Of a stretch of DNA of 64,000 nt, positions 54,882 to 63,440 are shown piece by piece. The position numbers and the translations under genes were made by a program. The stretch comes from Kitasatospora azatica KCTC 9699 (lineage in GTDB: Bacteria; Actinomycetota; Actinomycetes; Streptomycetales; Streptomycetaceae), in NCBI RefSeq assembly GCF_000744785.1, contig NZ_JQMO01000003.1, positions 2,852,001 to 2,916,000 on the forward strand, written 5' to 3'. A model generated the notes under the pieces. That model saw only the letters and a list, made by a program, of their open reading frames with translations. It did no database searches and was not told the DNA's origin. Every line of letters begins with the position of its first letter. Position 1 is the stretch's first letter.

Positions 54882-55832
54882 ATGTCAGTCACCTTCGAGC
54901 AGCTGATCGAGGAGCCGTTCGCTGTCGTCTTCCCCGGCCAGGGTGCCCAGCAGCCGGGCATGGGGCTCGCCTGGCGCGACGCCGAGGCGTGGCAGCTGGT
55001 GTCCGAGCTGTCGGAGGGATCCGGCCAGGACATCGCCGAGTTGCTGCTGACCCGATCGGCGGACGACCTGAAGCGCACCGACCTGGCGCAGCTGTCCGTC
55101 TTCGCCGCCTCCCTGATCGCCTGGCGGCACCTGAGTTCGGTGGTGGGGCTGCCGGTGCCGGCGGCCTTCGCCGGCCACAGCCTCGGTGAGTACACCGCGC
55201 TGGTCGCGGCCGGTGCACTGCCGATCCGGGACGGCGCCCGCCTGGTGGCGGCCCGCGGAGCGGCGATGCGCGAGGCCGCGAACGCCACCGACGGGGCGAT
55301 GGCCGCGGTGATCGGCGCGCCGCTCGACGAGGTGGCCGAGCTGGTCGAGGACCAACGCGTCGCGGGCCACGCGCTGTGGATCGCCAATCTGAACAGCCCC
55401 CTGCAGACGGTCGTGGCGGGAGCCGCCAAGGCGGTGGCGGTGTGCGAGGAGGAGGGCTACCAGCGGGGCCTCCAGGTGATCCGGCTGCCGGTCGCGGGCG
55501 CCTTCCACACCGAGCTGATGTCCGCCGCCGGGGAACCGCTGCGGCAGGCCCTGGCCGAGGCCGCCTTTGCGCCGGCCCACGCACCGGTGGTCGCCAACGT
55601 CGATGCCCGGGTCCACCGGTCCGGCGGCGACTGGGCGGAGCTGTTGCCGCGTCAGCTGGTCAGTGCGGTGCTCTGGGAGGGGGTGGTCCGGACGTTGACC
55701 GATGAACTCGGCTGCACGGCGGTGATCGAAGTGGGTCCGGGCCGGACCCTGAGCAATCTGACCGCTCGGATCCGGCCCGGCGTCCGCACCCTGTCCGTCG
55801 ACGCCCTGTCGGCCGCCGGCCGGGTGGCCTGA
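54882..55832 (+). CDS. Malonyl-CoA:ACP acyltransferase (FabD-like)
   Basis: The 316-residue protein has FPGQGAQQPGMG, the active Ser100 in AGHSLGEYTALVAAG, and the catalytic His in VAGAFHTELM. It loads malonate onto the cluster ACP. ATG 54882 has a GAGAGGAA site. The next gene, a carboxylase epsilon subunit, starts five bases after its stop, linking malonyl-CoA supply to loading. Confidence 0.9.
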   Translation: MSVTFEQLIEEPFAVVFPGQGAQQPGMGLAWRDAEAWQLVSELSEGSGQDIAELLLTRSADDLKRTDLAQLSVFAASLIAWRHLSSVVGLPVPAAFAGHSLGEYTALVAAGALPIRDGARLVAARGAAMREAANATDGAMAAVIGAPLDEVAELVEDQRVAGHALWIANLNSPLQTVVAGAAKAVAVCEEEGYQRGLQVIRLPVAGAFHTELMSAAGEPLRQALAEAAFAPAHAPVVANVDARVHRSGGDWAELLPRQLVSAVLWEGVVRTLTDELGCTAVIEVGPGRTLSNLTARIRPGVRTLSVDALSAAGRVA

Positions 55833-55837
55833 CCACG

Positions 55838-56083
55838 GTGACCACCGAGATGACCGCACGCTCCCGGGACGTGGAACGAGGTGGGTTGAAGGCCGACCTG
55901 ATCATTGTCCGCGGTTCGCCGACCGACCAGGAGCTCGCCGCCCTCACCGCCGTGCTGCTGGCCCGCGCCGCCGCCACCGGGTACCTGGCATCCGCCGTCC
56001 GGTTCGAACCGACGGCGCGCCGGCGCCGCCCGGAGCACCGACTCGCCTACCGCTCACCGGTCAGTTGGCAGCAAGCCGCGTAG
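55838..56083 (+). CDS. Acyl-CoA carboxylase epsilon subunit
   Basis: The 81-residue protein has the family pattern LIIVRGSPTDQELAALTAVL, a variable basic middle, and a C-terminal YRSPVSWQQ, matching small AccE/PccE subunits that boost actinomycete acyl-CoA carboxylases. The alpha and beta subunits are not in the window, so it must work with subunits encoded elsewhere. GTG 55838 starts it. Confidence 0.8.
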   Translation: MTTEMTARSRDVERGGLKADLIIVRGSPTDQELAALTAVLLARAAATGYLASAVRFEPTARRRRPEHRLAYRSPVSWQQAA

Positions 56084-56134
56084 TTCTTGTTCTCCGCTCA
56101 GTCACCCCACCCACCCGAAGGACGGCAGCAAGCC

Positions 56135-57769
56135 ATGGTTGTTGAGACAGCACGTCGCAGATTCCTCGGTGCGTCGCTCGCCGGTGGCGCCCTGACCGGT
56201 CTGACGATCGGCGGCGCAGGCCTGGCCACGGTGTTCGGCGCCGAGCCGGCCCTCGCCGCGACCTCGGCACCCGTCCAGATCCCCGACGAGGTGGTCGTCA
56301 CGGCGGCCGATCCCCGCTACGGCTATCTGAACACCCGCGGCCAGAACCGCCGACTGTCCGGCAGCCCGGCATCGATCTTCCAGGTCTTCACGGCGGACCA
56401 GGTCCGCCAGGCGGTCGACTCGGCGGTCCGGGCCGGGCAGCAGATCGCGGTCCGCAGCGGCGGCCACTGCCTGGACGCGCTGGTCGACAACTCCTCGGTC
56501 CAGGCTCTGATCGACGTCTCGCGGATGAACGCCGTCTACTACGACCCGGCCCACAACGCCTTCGCCGTCGAGTCCGGAGCGCTGCTCGGGGATGTCTACA
56601 AGCAGCTGTACCTGGGCTACGGGGTGGTCATCCCCGGTGGCACCTGCCCGACGGTCGGCGTCGGCGGGTACGTCCAGGGCGGCGGCTTCGGGGCGCTCTG
56701 CCGCCAGCACGGCCTGATCGTCGATCACCTCTACGGCGTGGAGGTGGTGGTGGTCGACGCGACCGGCAAGTCCCGCACAGTGGTGGCCACCCGGGACCCC
56801 GCGGACCCGAACCACGATCTGTGGTGGGCCCACACCGGTGCCGGCGGCGGAAACTTCGGGGTGGTCACGCGCTTCCTCTTCAGGTCGCCCGGGGCAACCG
56901 GCAGCAACCCGGCGGACCTGTTGCCGAAGCCGCCAGCAGCGACCCTGGTCAGCACGGTCAGCTGGCCGTGGAGCACCATGACCGAGAAGGACTTCACCCG
57001 ACTGGTCCAGAACCACAATTCCTGGCACGCGGCGAACAGTGCTGACGGGTCCCCGTACGCCAGCCTCTACAGCGCGCTCACCCTGGGCTCCTACGCGGTG
57101 GGGAAGATCTCGCTGGTGGCCGAGTTGGACGGGACCCTCGCCAACTCCGCCGACCTGATGAGCTCCTACCTGGCGGCGCTCACGGCGGGCACCACCGCCC
57201 CCTACAGCGTCCAGTCGAGCACCATGCCGTGGGTCTCCGCGATCTTCTCCTACCTCTACGGCGGCGCCCCGAGCCCGTACAACCGCGGCAAGGGGAAGGG
57301 GGCCTACCTGCGCCGGCCGTTCGCGGACGGGCAGATCGCCACGATGTACCGGTACCTGTCCGATCCGACGTATGACGGCCTGGGCTCGGTGGCCATGTTC
57401 TCCTACGGCGGGAAGATCAACACCGTGTCGCCCTCGGCCACGGTCGCCGCCCAGCGCGATTCGATCCTCAAGACCTATCTCGGCGCCAACTGGGCGAACC
57501 CGGCGGAGGACGACAAGCACGTGGCCTGGGTGCGGGCGTTCTACCGCGACGTGTTCGCGGCCACGGGCGGTGTGCCGGTGCCGAACGACATGACGGACGG
57601 CTCCTACATCAACTACCCCGACGTGGACCTCGCGGACCCGACCTGGAACACCTCGGGGATCCCCTGGTACACGCTGTACTTCAAGGACAACTACCCCCGC
57701 CTGCGGCAGATCAAGGCCCAGTACGACCCCGGCGACGTCTTCCGCCACCCGCTCTCCGTCCGGGCCTGA
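56135..57769 (+). CDS. Tat-exported FAD oxidase (berberine-bridge type)
   Basis: The 544-residue protein begins with a Tat signal (ARRRFLGASLAGG, then a hydrophobic stretch to about residue 40 ending at ALA). The PCMH-type FAD domain has RSGGHCLDAL (His for covalent FAD) and GGTCPTVGVGGYVQGGGFG, whose Cys is placed for a second, cysteinyl FAD bond. The C-terminal YDPGDVFRHPLS is the BBE signature. It probably oxidises a pathway product outside the membrane. A strong hairpin follows it. Confidence 0.88.
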   Translation: MVVETARRRFLGASLAGGALTGLTIGGAGLATVFGAEPALAATSAPVQIPDEVVVTAADPRYGYLNTRGQNRRLSGSPASIFQVFTADQVRQAVDSAVRAGQQIAVRSGGHCLDALVDNSSVQALIDVSRMNAVYYDPAHNAFAVESGALLGDVYKQLYLGYGVVIPGGTCPTVGVGGYVQGGGFGALCRQHGLIVDHLYGVEVVVVDATGKSRTVVATRDPADPNHDLWWAHTGAGGGNFGVVTRFLFRSPGATGSNPADLLPKPPAATLVSTVSWPWSTMTEKDFTRLVQNHNSWHAANSADGSPYASLYSALTLGSYAVGKISLVAELDGTLANSADLMSSYLAALTAGTTAPYSVQSSTMPWVSAIFSYLYGGAPSPYNRGKGKGAYLRRPFADGQIATMYRYLSDPTYDGLGSVAMFSYGGKINTVSPSATVAAQRDSILKTYLGANWANPAEDDKHVAWVRAFYRDVFAATGGVPVPNDMTDGSYINYPDVDLADPTWNTSGIPWYTLYFKDNYPRLRQIKAQYDPGDVFRHPLSVRA

Positions 57770-57787
57770 TCAGGCGGTGCCCGATGA

Positions 57788-57812
57788 AGCCGCAGGCCAC
57801 AGGCCTGCGGCT
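57788..57812 (+). terminator. Terminator after the FAD oxidase gene
   Basis: A perfect 11-base stem (AGCCGCAGGCC with GGCCTGCGGCT) with a three-base loop and a following ATTCTGTT tract. It separates the assembly cluster from the flavin monooxygenase gene. Confidence 0.85.
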
Positions 57813-57909
57813 ATTCTGTTGTCCGGGCTGGTGTGAGCCACGAAGATGCTGGGCAATCAAGATCCGTCATAGATCGAGAATTTGTCGCGGGTTTTCTGTG
57901 GAGGCAACC

Positions 57910-59199
57910 TTGAGCGTGTGCGTGATTGGCGCGGGTCTGTCTGGGCTGGCGGCTGCCCACGCGCTCCGGGGGAGGGGGATCGAGTTCGTCTGCCTGGAGA
58001 AGGCGCCGGATGTCGGCGGGATCTGGCGGATGCCGGAGGCGGGTGAGCCGGGGCCGGCCTATCGGGCGCTGCATCTGAACAGTGCCAAGCAGCTCACCGG
58101 GTATGCCGAGTTCCCGATGCCGTCCGAGCTGCCCCTCTATCCTCGGCACAGCGATGTCGCCGCCTATCTGCGGTCCTTCGCCGAGTGGGGCGGGCTGCTG
58201 CCGCACATCGAGCTGCGCACCGAGGTGGTCTCCGTCCGCCAGGAGGCCCGCGGCGGGTGGACGGTCACCAGCCGGGACGCGGCCGGGGTCGAGGCGGTGC
58301 GCGGGTTCGACCAGGTGATCGTCGCTTCCGGACACCACTCGGAGCCGGCCCTGCCGAACCCCCTTCCGCCGGGCGCCGATTCCTTCGCCGGAACGATTCT
58401 CCACTCGATGGACTACCTGGACGGCAGGGACTTCGCCGGGCAGCGGGTGGTCGTGGTGGGGCTCGGGGCGTCGGCGGTGGACATAGCCGCGGACCTGTCG
58501 CGCAATGCCGCGCTGACGGTGCTCTCGGCCCGCCGGGGGCTGCACATCGTGCCCAAGCAGCTCTACGGGATGTCGGTGGACCTGATCGCCGAGGCCGAGT
58601 GGTTCACCAGCAAGTCCCTCGACGAGCAGCAGCGCTTCGTCGAGAAGGCGCTGCTGGTGGCGCGCGGCAAGTTGTCGGACTACGGCCTGCCCGAGCCCGA
58701 CCACCCGATCTTCTCCTCGGCCGTGACGATCTCGGACGAGATCCTCAGCCGAATACGGCACGGCGCGGTGATCCCGAAACCCGCGATCGCCTCCCTGGAC
58801 GGCGACCAGGTGTGCTTCACCGACGGAAGTTCGGTCGAGGCGGACGCGATCGTCTACTGCACCGGCTTCAACATGGCCTTCCCGTTCCTGCCGGCCGGAT
58901 GTCCGGCGGCTCCGCAGGGGCCGGTCGAGCTGTACCGGCGGATCGTCGCACCGGATCGGCCCGGCCTGCTCTTCCTCGGCCTGATCCGCCCGGTGGGCTC
59001 GATCACGCGCCTGGTGGAGGCGCAGGCGCGGTGGGTGGCGCAGATCGTCGACGGCGAGGTCGCCCTGCCGTCCGCGGACGTCATGCACAAGGAGATCGAC
59101 GAGTACCTGAGCGGCATCGAGACGCGCTACGGACTGAGCACGGGCTCCTCGGTCCAGGTCGACGTCGGCTCGTACCTGCGGGAGCTGCGGGAGGCGTAG
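57910..59199 (+). CDS. Flavin-containing monooxygenase
   Basis: The 429-residue protein has the FAD motif VIGAGLSGLAAAHAL, the FMO-like VIVASGHHSEPALP, the NADPH motif VVVGLGASAVDIAADL, and a C-terminal FLGLIRPVGSITRLVEAQ. The start is TTG 57910, five bases after GGAGG. It converges on the DMATS gene. Flavin monooxygenases paired with indole prenyltransferases are known in Streptomyces for making prenylated indole-3-acetonitrile from prenyl-tryptophan. Confidence 0.88.
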   Translation: MSVCVIGAGLSGLAAAHALRGRGIEFVCLEKAPDVGGIWRMPEAGEPGPAYRALHLNSAKQLTGYAEFPMPSELPLYPRHSDVAAYLRSFAEWGGLLPHIELRTEVVSVRQEARGGWTVTSRDAAGVEAVRGFDQVIVASGHHSEPALPNPLPPGADSFAGTILHSMDYLDGRDFAGQRVVVVGLGASAVDIAADLSRNAALTVLSARRGLHIVPKQLYGMSVDLIAEAEWFTSKSLDEQQRFVEKALLVARGKLSDYGLPEPDHPIFSSAVTISDEILSRIRHGAVIPKPAIASLDGDQVCFTDGSSVEADAIVYCTGFNMAFPFLPAGCPAAPQGPVELYRRIVAPDRPGLLFLGLIRPVGSITRLVEAQARWVAQIVDGEVALPSADVMHKEIDEYLSGIETRYGLSTGSSVQVDVGSYLRELREA

Positions 59200-59206
59200 C
59201 GAAGGC

Positions 59207-59249
59207 CGGCGAAGTCCCGTGGAGGTCGGAGGTCCACGGGACTTCGCCG
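59207..59249. terminator. Bidirectional hairpin between the monooxygenase and DMATS genes
   Basis: A perfect 17-base stem (59207-59223 with 59233-59249) and a 9-base loop lie between the converging genes. Confidence 0.88.
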
Positions 59250-59265
59250 TCCTGCGTCCAACGGC

Positions 59266-60396
59266 TCAGTGCACGGCTTCGACCTGCGGCGACCGCACGG
59301 CCGGTGGCCGCACCTCGTAGGCCTCCGAGGAGATGTACACCATCACCCGCGGCGGGCGGCCCTGCTGGTGCGCGAGTGCCAGGTAGGCGATGAGTCCCGC
59401 ACCGTCCTCCAACCGTCGCGAGGTGACGGCGGCCAGCGAGTCGCGGAGCTGGGCCTGGTCGATGCCGTAGCGGCGCAGCAGGACCGACGCCCGCTCCAGG
59501 GCCTCGCCGTCGTGCCGGACGTAGTCACGCACCGGGACGTAGAGGGTGAAGCCGCCCGGCAGCCCGGTGGCCGTTTCGGTGAAGGCGTGGCAGGCCTGGA
59601 CCGGACGGCGGTCGAGCAGTGGGTCCTGGCCGTCCCCGATCCCGGAGGCGGTGCGGAAGAACGCCTCGATCTCGGCGGGATCGGTCCCGTCCTTCATCCG
59701 GGACAGGCCCCCCGCCGCCACGGCTGACAGGTCGTGATGCGCGGTGTACACCTTGACCCGCGGCTCCTCCCAGTCGCCCAGGTCCAGGGCGAAGAAGAGG
59801 ATCCGGTCGGCCTCGGGCAGCGCGCTGAACGCCTGCCGGTGGCCGAGCCGGCGCAGCGCCTCCCGGACGGTCTCGGCAGCGCGCGCCGGTCCGGAGGCGG
59901 CGGGATTCAGGTACACCTTGACCCGGGGGACACCACCGGGACGCAGCTCCAGCGCGCACCACAGGGCCAGCGGGCCCTGTGGGGAGAGCGGGAAGAAGAG
60001 GTCCTCCAGCTCGTCGAGCCGGTCGGTGGCGAAGTTCCAGCGGCGCGCGAGCTCGCGGACGGCCCGGAGCCCGGTGCGCCCGCTCTGGGCCAGGCTGCCG
60101 GCGCCGCTCCCCGGTTCCAGCAGGACGCGCAGGGTCGGGGTGGTGCCGGGTTCGAGGGAGAGCGAGAACTCCACCGGCGTGTGGTCGTCGGAGAGGAAGG
60201 AGCGGCTGGGGGACGGCAGGTCCAGTGGCCGTTCGGCGACCGGGCCGAGCGCCGTGGTCAGGGTCCGGGCGTAGTCGGCGGCGTCGGCTGCGTCCAGCCC
60301 CGCGACCTCGCACAGCCGCAGCAGCTGGCGCGCCGTGTGGCTGCCGAGCGTGTTCAGGACGGGAGTTCTGGGGGATCTGCTCCGCGCGCCGATCAT
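59266..60396 (-). CDS. DMATS-type aromatic prenyltransferase
   Basis: The 376-residue protein has the ABBA-fold signatures of the dimethylallyltryptophan synthase family: RVKVYLNPAASG, RVKVYTAHHDLS, TLYVPVRDYVRHDG, and the end LIAYLALAHQQGRPPRVMVYISS. Bacterial members prenylate tryptophan or other indoles with dimethylallyl diphosphate. Its ATG overlaps the stop of a short ORF upstream (ATGA). It lies downstream of the conservon P450, in the same direction. Confidence 0.9.
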   Translation of the reverse strand: MIGARSRSPRTPVLNTLGSHTARQLLRLCEVAGLDAADAADYARTLTTALGPVAERPLDLPSPSRSFLSDDHTPVEFSLSLEPGTTPTLRVLLEPGSGAGSLAQSGRTGLRAVRELARRWNFATDRLDELEDLFFPLSPQGPLALWCALELRPGGVPRVKVYLNPAASGPARAAETVREALRRLGHRQAFSALPEADRILFFALDLGDWEEPRVKVYTAHHDLSAVAAGGLSRMKDGTDPAEIEAFFRTASGIGDGQDPLLDRRPVQACHAFTETATGLPGGFTLYVPVRDYVRHDGEALERASVLLRRYGIDQAQLRDSLAAVTSRRLEDGAGLIAYLALAHQQGRPPRVMVYISSEAYEVRPPAVRSPQVEAVH

Positions 60397-60569
60397 CGGG
60401 CGGCCTGCCGCAGACGGGGGCGCAGCAGGAGATCGGCGCGCAGCAGGGGACCGGCACCTACAAGGAGATCGGAAGCCACAAGGAGATACCCGCCCCTGGG
60501 GGCGGGTATCCGAGGGTGCGACGGTGCGGGGAGCTGGATGAGATCGGCATCAGTGGAATCGTTCTCCAT
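60393..60569 (-). CDS. Short ORF coupled to the DMATS gene
   Basis: A 58-residue ORF begins at ATG 60569, four bases after GGAGGG, and overlaps the DMATS start by four bases. The sequence is PAPSHPRIPAPRGG in the first half and Leu/Arg-rich after; it has no Trp or Cys. It may be a leader for coupling or a small protein. It does not look like a prenylated precursor peptide, because the expected Trp is absent. Upstream lies motif site C. Confidence 0.5.
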   Translation of the reverse strand: MENDSTDADLIQLPAPSHPRIPAPRGGYLLVASDLLVGAGPLLRADLLLRPRLRQAAR

Positions 60570-60633
60570 GACACCCTCCTGTCCTGGAATCAACGGCGGG
60601 GAAGTACCGCTGCTGGTACCCCTGATGTTGAAT

Positions 60634-60647
60634 GTTCATGCAGTTGC
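60634..60647 (-). promoter_or_regulatory. Motif site C
   Basis: GTTC-N2-GCAGTTGC on the plus strand matches the core of sites A and B. It lies 65-78 bases before the short ORF and DMATS gene on the minus strand, in the gap after the P450 gene. Confidence 0.5.
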
Positions 60648-60713
60648 TCAGGAGCAGGGAGGTGTTGCCTGAATCACGTCATGAGCCGGTTTGACAGTAC
60701 TTCGTCAACCAAC

Positions 60714-62063
60714 TTACTTCGTGAGCCAGTTGAGGAACTGGCTCCAGCGGCCGCCCCGTTCGGGGGTGCGGTTCGCCTGGGCGGCCTGCTCGGCGCGCAC
60801 GGGCGGCTCCGGGCGGGCGTGCTGGGCCGGCCGGCGCGCGGGCTCGACCGGGGTGAACCGGGTGGGCAGCGCGGACAGACCACGGTTGAAGGGGCCGGGC
60901 CGCCAGGTCAGGCTCTCCTCCGGCACGGCGAGTTGGATGTCGGGGAGCTGGTTGAGCAGGTTCTCGATGGCGGTCACCGAGATCTGCCGGGCCGGGTCCT
61001 TGGACGGGCAGGCGTGCGGGCCCGCGCTCCACGCCAGGTGGGCCCGGCTGCTCGCCTGGCGCGCAGCCGCGAGGGCCGGGCTGCTGTTGGCGGCGGCGAA
61101 GCTGACCAGCACGAGATCGCCCGCCTGCAGCCGCTGCCCGGCGAAGTCCATGTCGACCGCCGGATAGTGCGGCGCAAGGTTCGACATGGGCGGGTTCTCC
61201 CACAGCGTCTCGTCGATGGCGTCGTCGATCAGCCCGCCGGTGTGCGCGTAGGCGTCATGGGTGAGCAGCCGGTGCAGGGTGTTCCCGATCAGGTTGCCCA
61301 GCGGTTCCGTGCCGGCCGCCAGCAGCAGGGCGAGCTGATGGACCATCTCCTCGTCGGTGAGCTTGGCGTGGTGCTGCATCAGCCACGAGGTGACGTCCTC
61401 GGCGGGCCTGGTCCGCTTGAGCGCCACCAGTTCGCCCACCGCGCCGAACAGCACCTCGGCCGCCTTCTCGGCGTTGACACCGTCGAACATCCCGGAGATG
61501 CCGAACAGCACCCGGTCGCCGATGTCGGCGGGGCAGCCGAAGAGCTCGTTGAACACGAACAGCGGCAGCTGCCTGGCGTAGCTTCCGAGCAGGTCGGCCG
61601 AACCGCGGTAGCCGAACTGGGCTATGAGGTAGTTGGACACCTGCTCGGTGGTGCGGCTCAGTCGACGCTGGTCGATCCGGGCCATGCTGTCCGTGACCGC
61701 CTGGCGCAGCCGCAGATGCTCGGCGCCGTCGCTGAACATGCAGTTGGGCCGGTACGCGAGCAGGGGCACCACCGGGCTGTCCGGGGTGACGTGTCCCTCG
61801 TTGAAGGCCCGCCAGCGGCGCGAGTCCTTGCGGAACGAGGCGGAGTCCTGCAGCAGTTGCAGGGCGGCCGTGTAGTCGGTGACGAGCGTGGCCTCCACAC
61901 CGGGAGCGAGCTCGACCGGCGCGGCCGGTCCGTAGCTGCGCAGGTAGGAGTAGTAGGCATGCGGGTCGGCCGCGAACTCCGGCCCGTACAGCGGCACTCG
62001 GCTGCCGCTGCCGTGGGCCGGGCAGCCGGGCGGGGGCACGGGGGCGGAAGGGCGAGCGTCCAT
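60714..62063 (-). CDS. Conservon cytochrome P450
   Basis: The 449-residue protein is a bacterial P450. The I-helix reads LLLAAGTEPLGN, the ExxR-like region is IDETLWENPPM, and the heme Cys lies in SAGPHACPSKDPARQIS. It carries a Pro/Arg-rich tail of about 45 residues after the usual end. P450 genes of this kind commonly follow cvnABCD in Streptomyces conservons. It is 15 bases from cvnD. The substrate is unknown; the nearby prenyltransferase suggests an isoprenoid or indole. Confidence 0.88.
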   Translation of the reverse strand: MDARPSAPVPPPGCPAHGSGSRVPLYGPEFAADPHAYYSYLRSYGPAAPVELAPGVEATLVTDYTAALQLLQDSASFRKDSRRWRAFNEGHVTPDSPVVPLLAYRPNCMFSDGAEHLRLRQAVTDSMARIDQRRLSRTTEQVSNYLIAQFGYRGSADLLGSYARQLPLFVFNELFGCPADIGDRVLFGISGMFDGVNAEKAAEVLFGAVGELVALKRTRPAEDVTSWLMQHHAKLTDEEMVHQLALLLAAGTEPLGNLIGNTLHRLLTHDAYAHTGGLIDDAIDETLWENPPMSNLAPHYPAVDMDFAGQRLQAGDLVLVSFAAANSSPALAAARQASSRAHLAWSAGPHACPSKDPARQISVTAIENLLNQLPDIQLAVPEESLTWRPGPFNRGLSALPTRFTPVEPARRPAQHARPEPPVRAEQAAQANRTPERGGRWSQFLNWLTK

Positions 62064-62078
62064 GTCTGCTTCTTGCTC

Positions 62079-62690
62079 CTAGCTGGCACGGTCCAGCAAA
62101 TAGCGGACCAGTGTGGTCAGTGCGGCGGCCGACGACTTCTCGTCGCGCGCGTCGCAGGTGACGACGGGGGTGTCGTCGAGGAGATCGAGGGCCTCCCGCA
62201 GCGCCGCCTCGGCGCGCTGCGGATTGCCGTCGAAGTGGTTCACCGCGATCGCGTAGTCGAGGCCGTACTGCTCGATGAGGTCGATCACGGCGAAGGAGTC
62301 GGCCAGCCGCTCGGGGTCGACCAGGACCAGCGCGCCGAGGGCGCCCCGGGCCATGTCCTCCCACAGCTGCACGAACCGCAGTTGGCCGGGCGTGCCGAAC
62401 AGGTACAGCACCACGCGCTCGCTGATGGTCAGCCGGCCGAAGTCCATCGCGACCGTGGTGGTGGTCTTGCCCTGGACGCCCTTGAGGTCGTCCACCGCCG
62501 CCGCCGCCCGAGTCATCGTCTCCTCGGTGGACAGCGGCTCGATCTCGGAGATCGAGCCGATGAACGTGGTCTTGCCCACCGCGAAGTGGCCGACGACGAG
62601 GATCTTCACCGCCGTCTGGGTCGCTCCGCCCGGGACGTAGTCCTGCTCGTCCAGGCTCTGCACCTCAGCCGAACTTGGCCTGGAGACCAT
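62079..62690 (-). CDS. cvnD: Conservon GTP-binding protein CvnD
   Basis: The 203-residue Ras-like GTPase has Walker A VGHFAVGKTTFIGSI, the switch region with TTTTVAMDFGR, and LFGTPGQLRF as the DxxG-type motif. CvnD works with CvnA-C in a membrane-associated, G-protein-like signalling complex. It overlaps cvnC by 26 bases. The NKxD motif is replaced by NHFDG. Confidence 0.92.
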   Translation of the reverse strand: MVSRPSSAEVQSLDEQDYVPGGATQTAVKILVVGHFAVGKTTFIGSISEIEPLSTEETMTRAAAAVDDLKGVQGKTTTTVAMDFGRLTISERVVLYLFGTPGQLRFVQLWEDMARGALGALVLVDPERLADSFAVIDLIEQYGLDYAIAVNHFDGNPQRAEAALREALDLLDDTPVVTCDARDEKSSAAALTTLVRYLLDRAS

Positions 62691-63042
62691 GGAGCACCTC
62701 CTCCAGCAGCTCCCGGTCGGCGTCGCGGGCGCGCGGCACCGGCGGACGGGTGATGAGGTGGCCGGCCTCGACGAGGCCGGCCAGGACGATCCGCACCACG
62801 CCCAGCGGCAGCCCGGTGTGCCCCGCGATCTCGGCGACCGCGAGGTAGCCGGCGGAGCAGATGTCCAGCAGCCGCCGCTCCTCCGGCGACAGGCGCAGGA
62901 ACTGCTGCCCCTGCTCGGGCGCCGCCGTGACCAGCGTGATCAGGGAGAGCTGCTGCTCGTCGGGCAGCCCACGTCCCTTGGTGATGACGTAGGCCCGTAC
63001 TAAACCGGTGGCCTCGAGCTCGAACTCCTCCGGATTGGTCAT
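62665..63042 (-). CDS. cvnC: Conservon protein CvnC (DUF742)
   Basis: The 125-residue protein has the DUF742 pattern: LVRAYVITKGRGLP near the N-terminus, and a helix-turn-helix-like VAEIAGHTGLPLGVVRIVLAGLVEAGHL. CvnC is a partner of CvnB and CvnD. It overlaps cvnB by four bases. Confidence 0.92.
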   Translation of the reverse strand: MTNPEEFELEATGLVRAYVITKGRGLPDEQQLSLITLVTAAPEQGQQFLRLSPEERRLLDICSAGYLAVAEIAGHTGLPLGVVRIVLAGLVEAGHLITRPPVPRARDADRELLEEVLHGLQAKFG

Positions 63043-63440
63043 CGCAATGCCCCCAGGTTCTCGCGCGGCGGCGCCGCCAGGACCTTGCCCAGCTGGCCGA
63101 CGAGCTGCTGCATCCGGAAGGTGATGTCCTGCATGTCGATGTCGGGCGAAGCGGAGACACCGAGGTAGGCGCCCTCGCCGGCGGAGATCAGGAACACCCA
63201 GCCGCCGTCGAACTCGACCAGGGTCTGCTGCCAGCGCTGCTCGGGGTTGTCGCAGAAGAACCCGAGCGAGCGGCTGAGTGACTGCACACCGCTCATCGCG
63301 GCGGCGACCCGGTCCGCGTTGTCCTTGTCGAAGTCCTTCGTCCGGGCCATCAACAGACCGTCAGCGGAGATCAGGACGGCGTGCAGGGCCCCCGGAATCT
63401 CCAGTGCGCTGTCGAGCATCCATGACAGATCGTCATTCAC
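63039..63440 (-). CDS. cvnB: Conservon roadblock/LC7 protein CvnB
   Basis: The 133-residue protein is a roadblock/LC7 domain (LDSALEIPGALHAVLISADGLLMA, AAAMSGVQSLSRSL, VFLISAGEGAYLGV). Roadblock proteins act as GTPase regulators or scaffolds in this system. It overlaps both neighbours by four bases, which shows an operon. Confidence 0.93.
   Translation of the reverse strand: MNDDLSWMLDSALEIPGALHAVLISADGLLMARTKDFDKDNADRVAAAMSGVQSLSRSLGFFCDNPEQRWQQTLVEFDGGWVFLISAGEGAYLGVSASPDIDMQDITFRMQQLVGQLGKVLAAPPRENLGALR

Noticed and set aside
60393..60569. Short ORF before the prenyltransferase as a prenylated peptide precursor
   Set aside because: It has no Trp, the usual target of this enzyme family, and no clear core peptide. 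I kept it only as a coupled short ORF.
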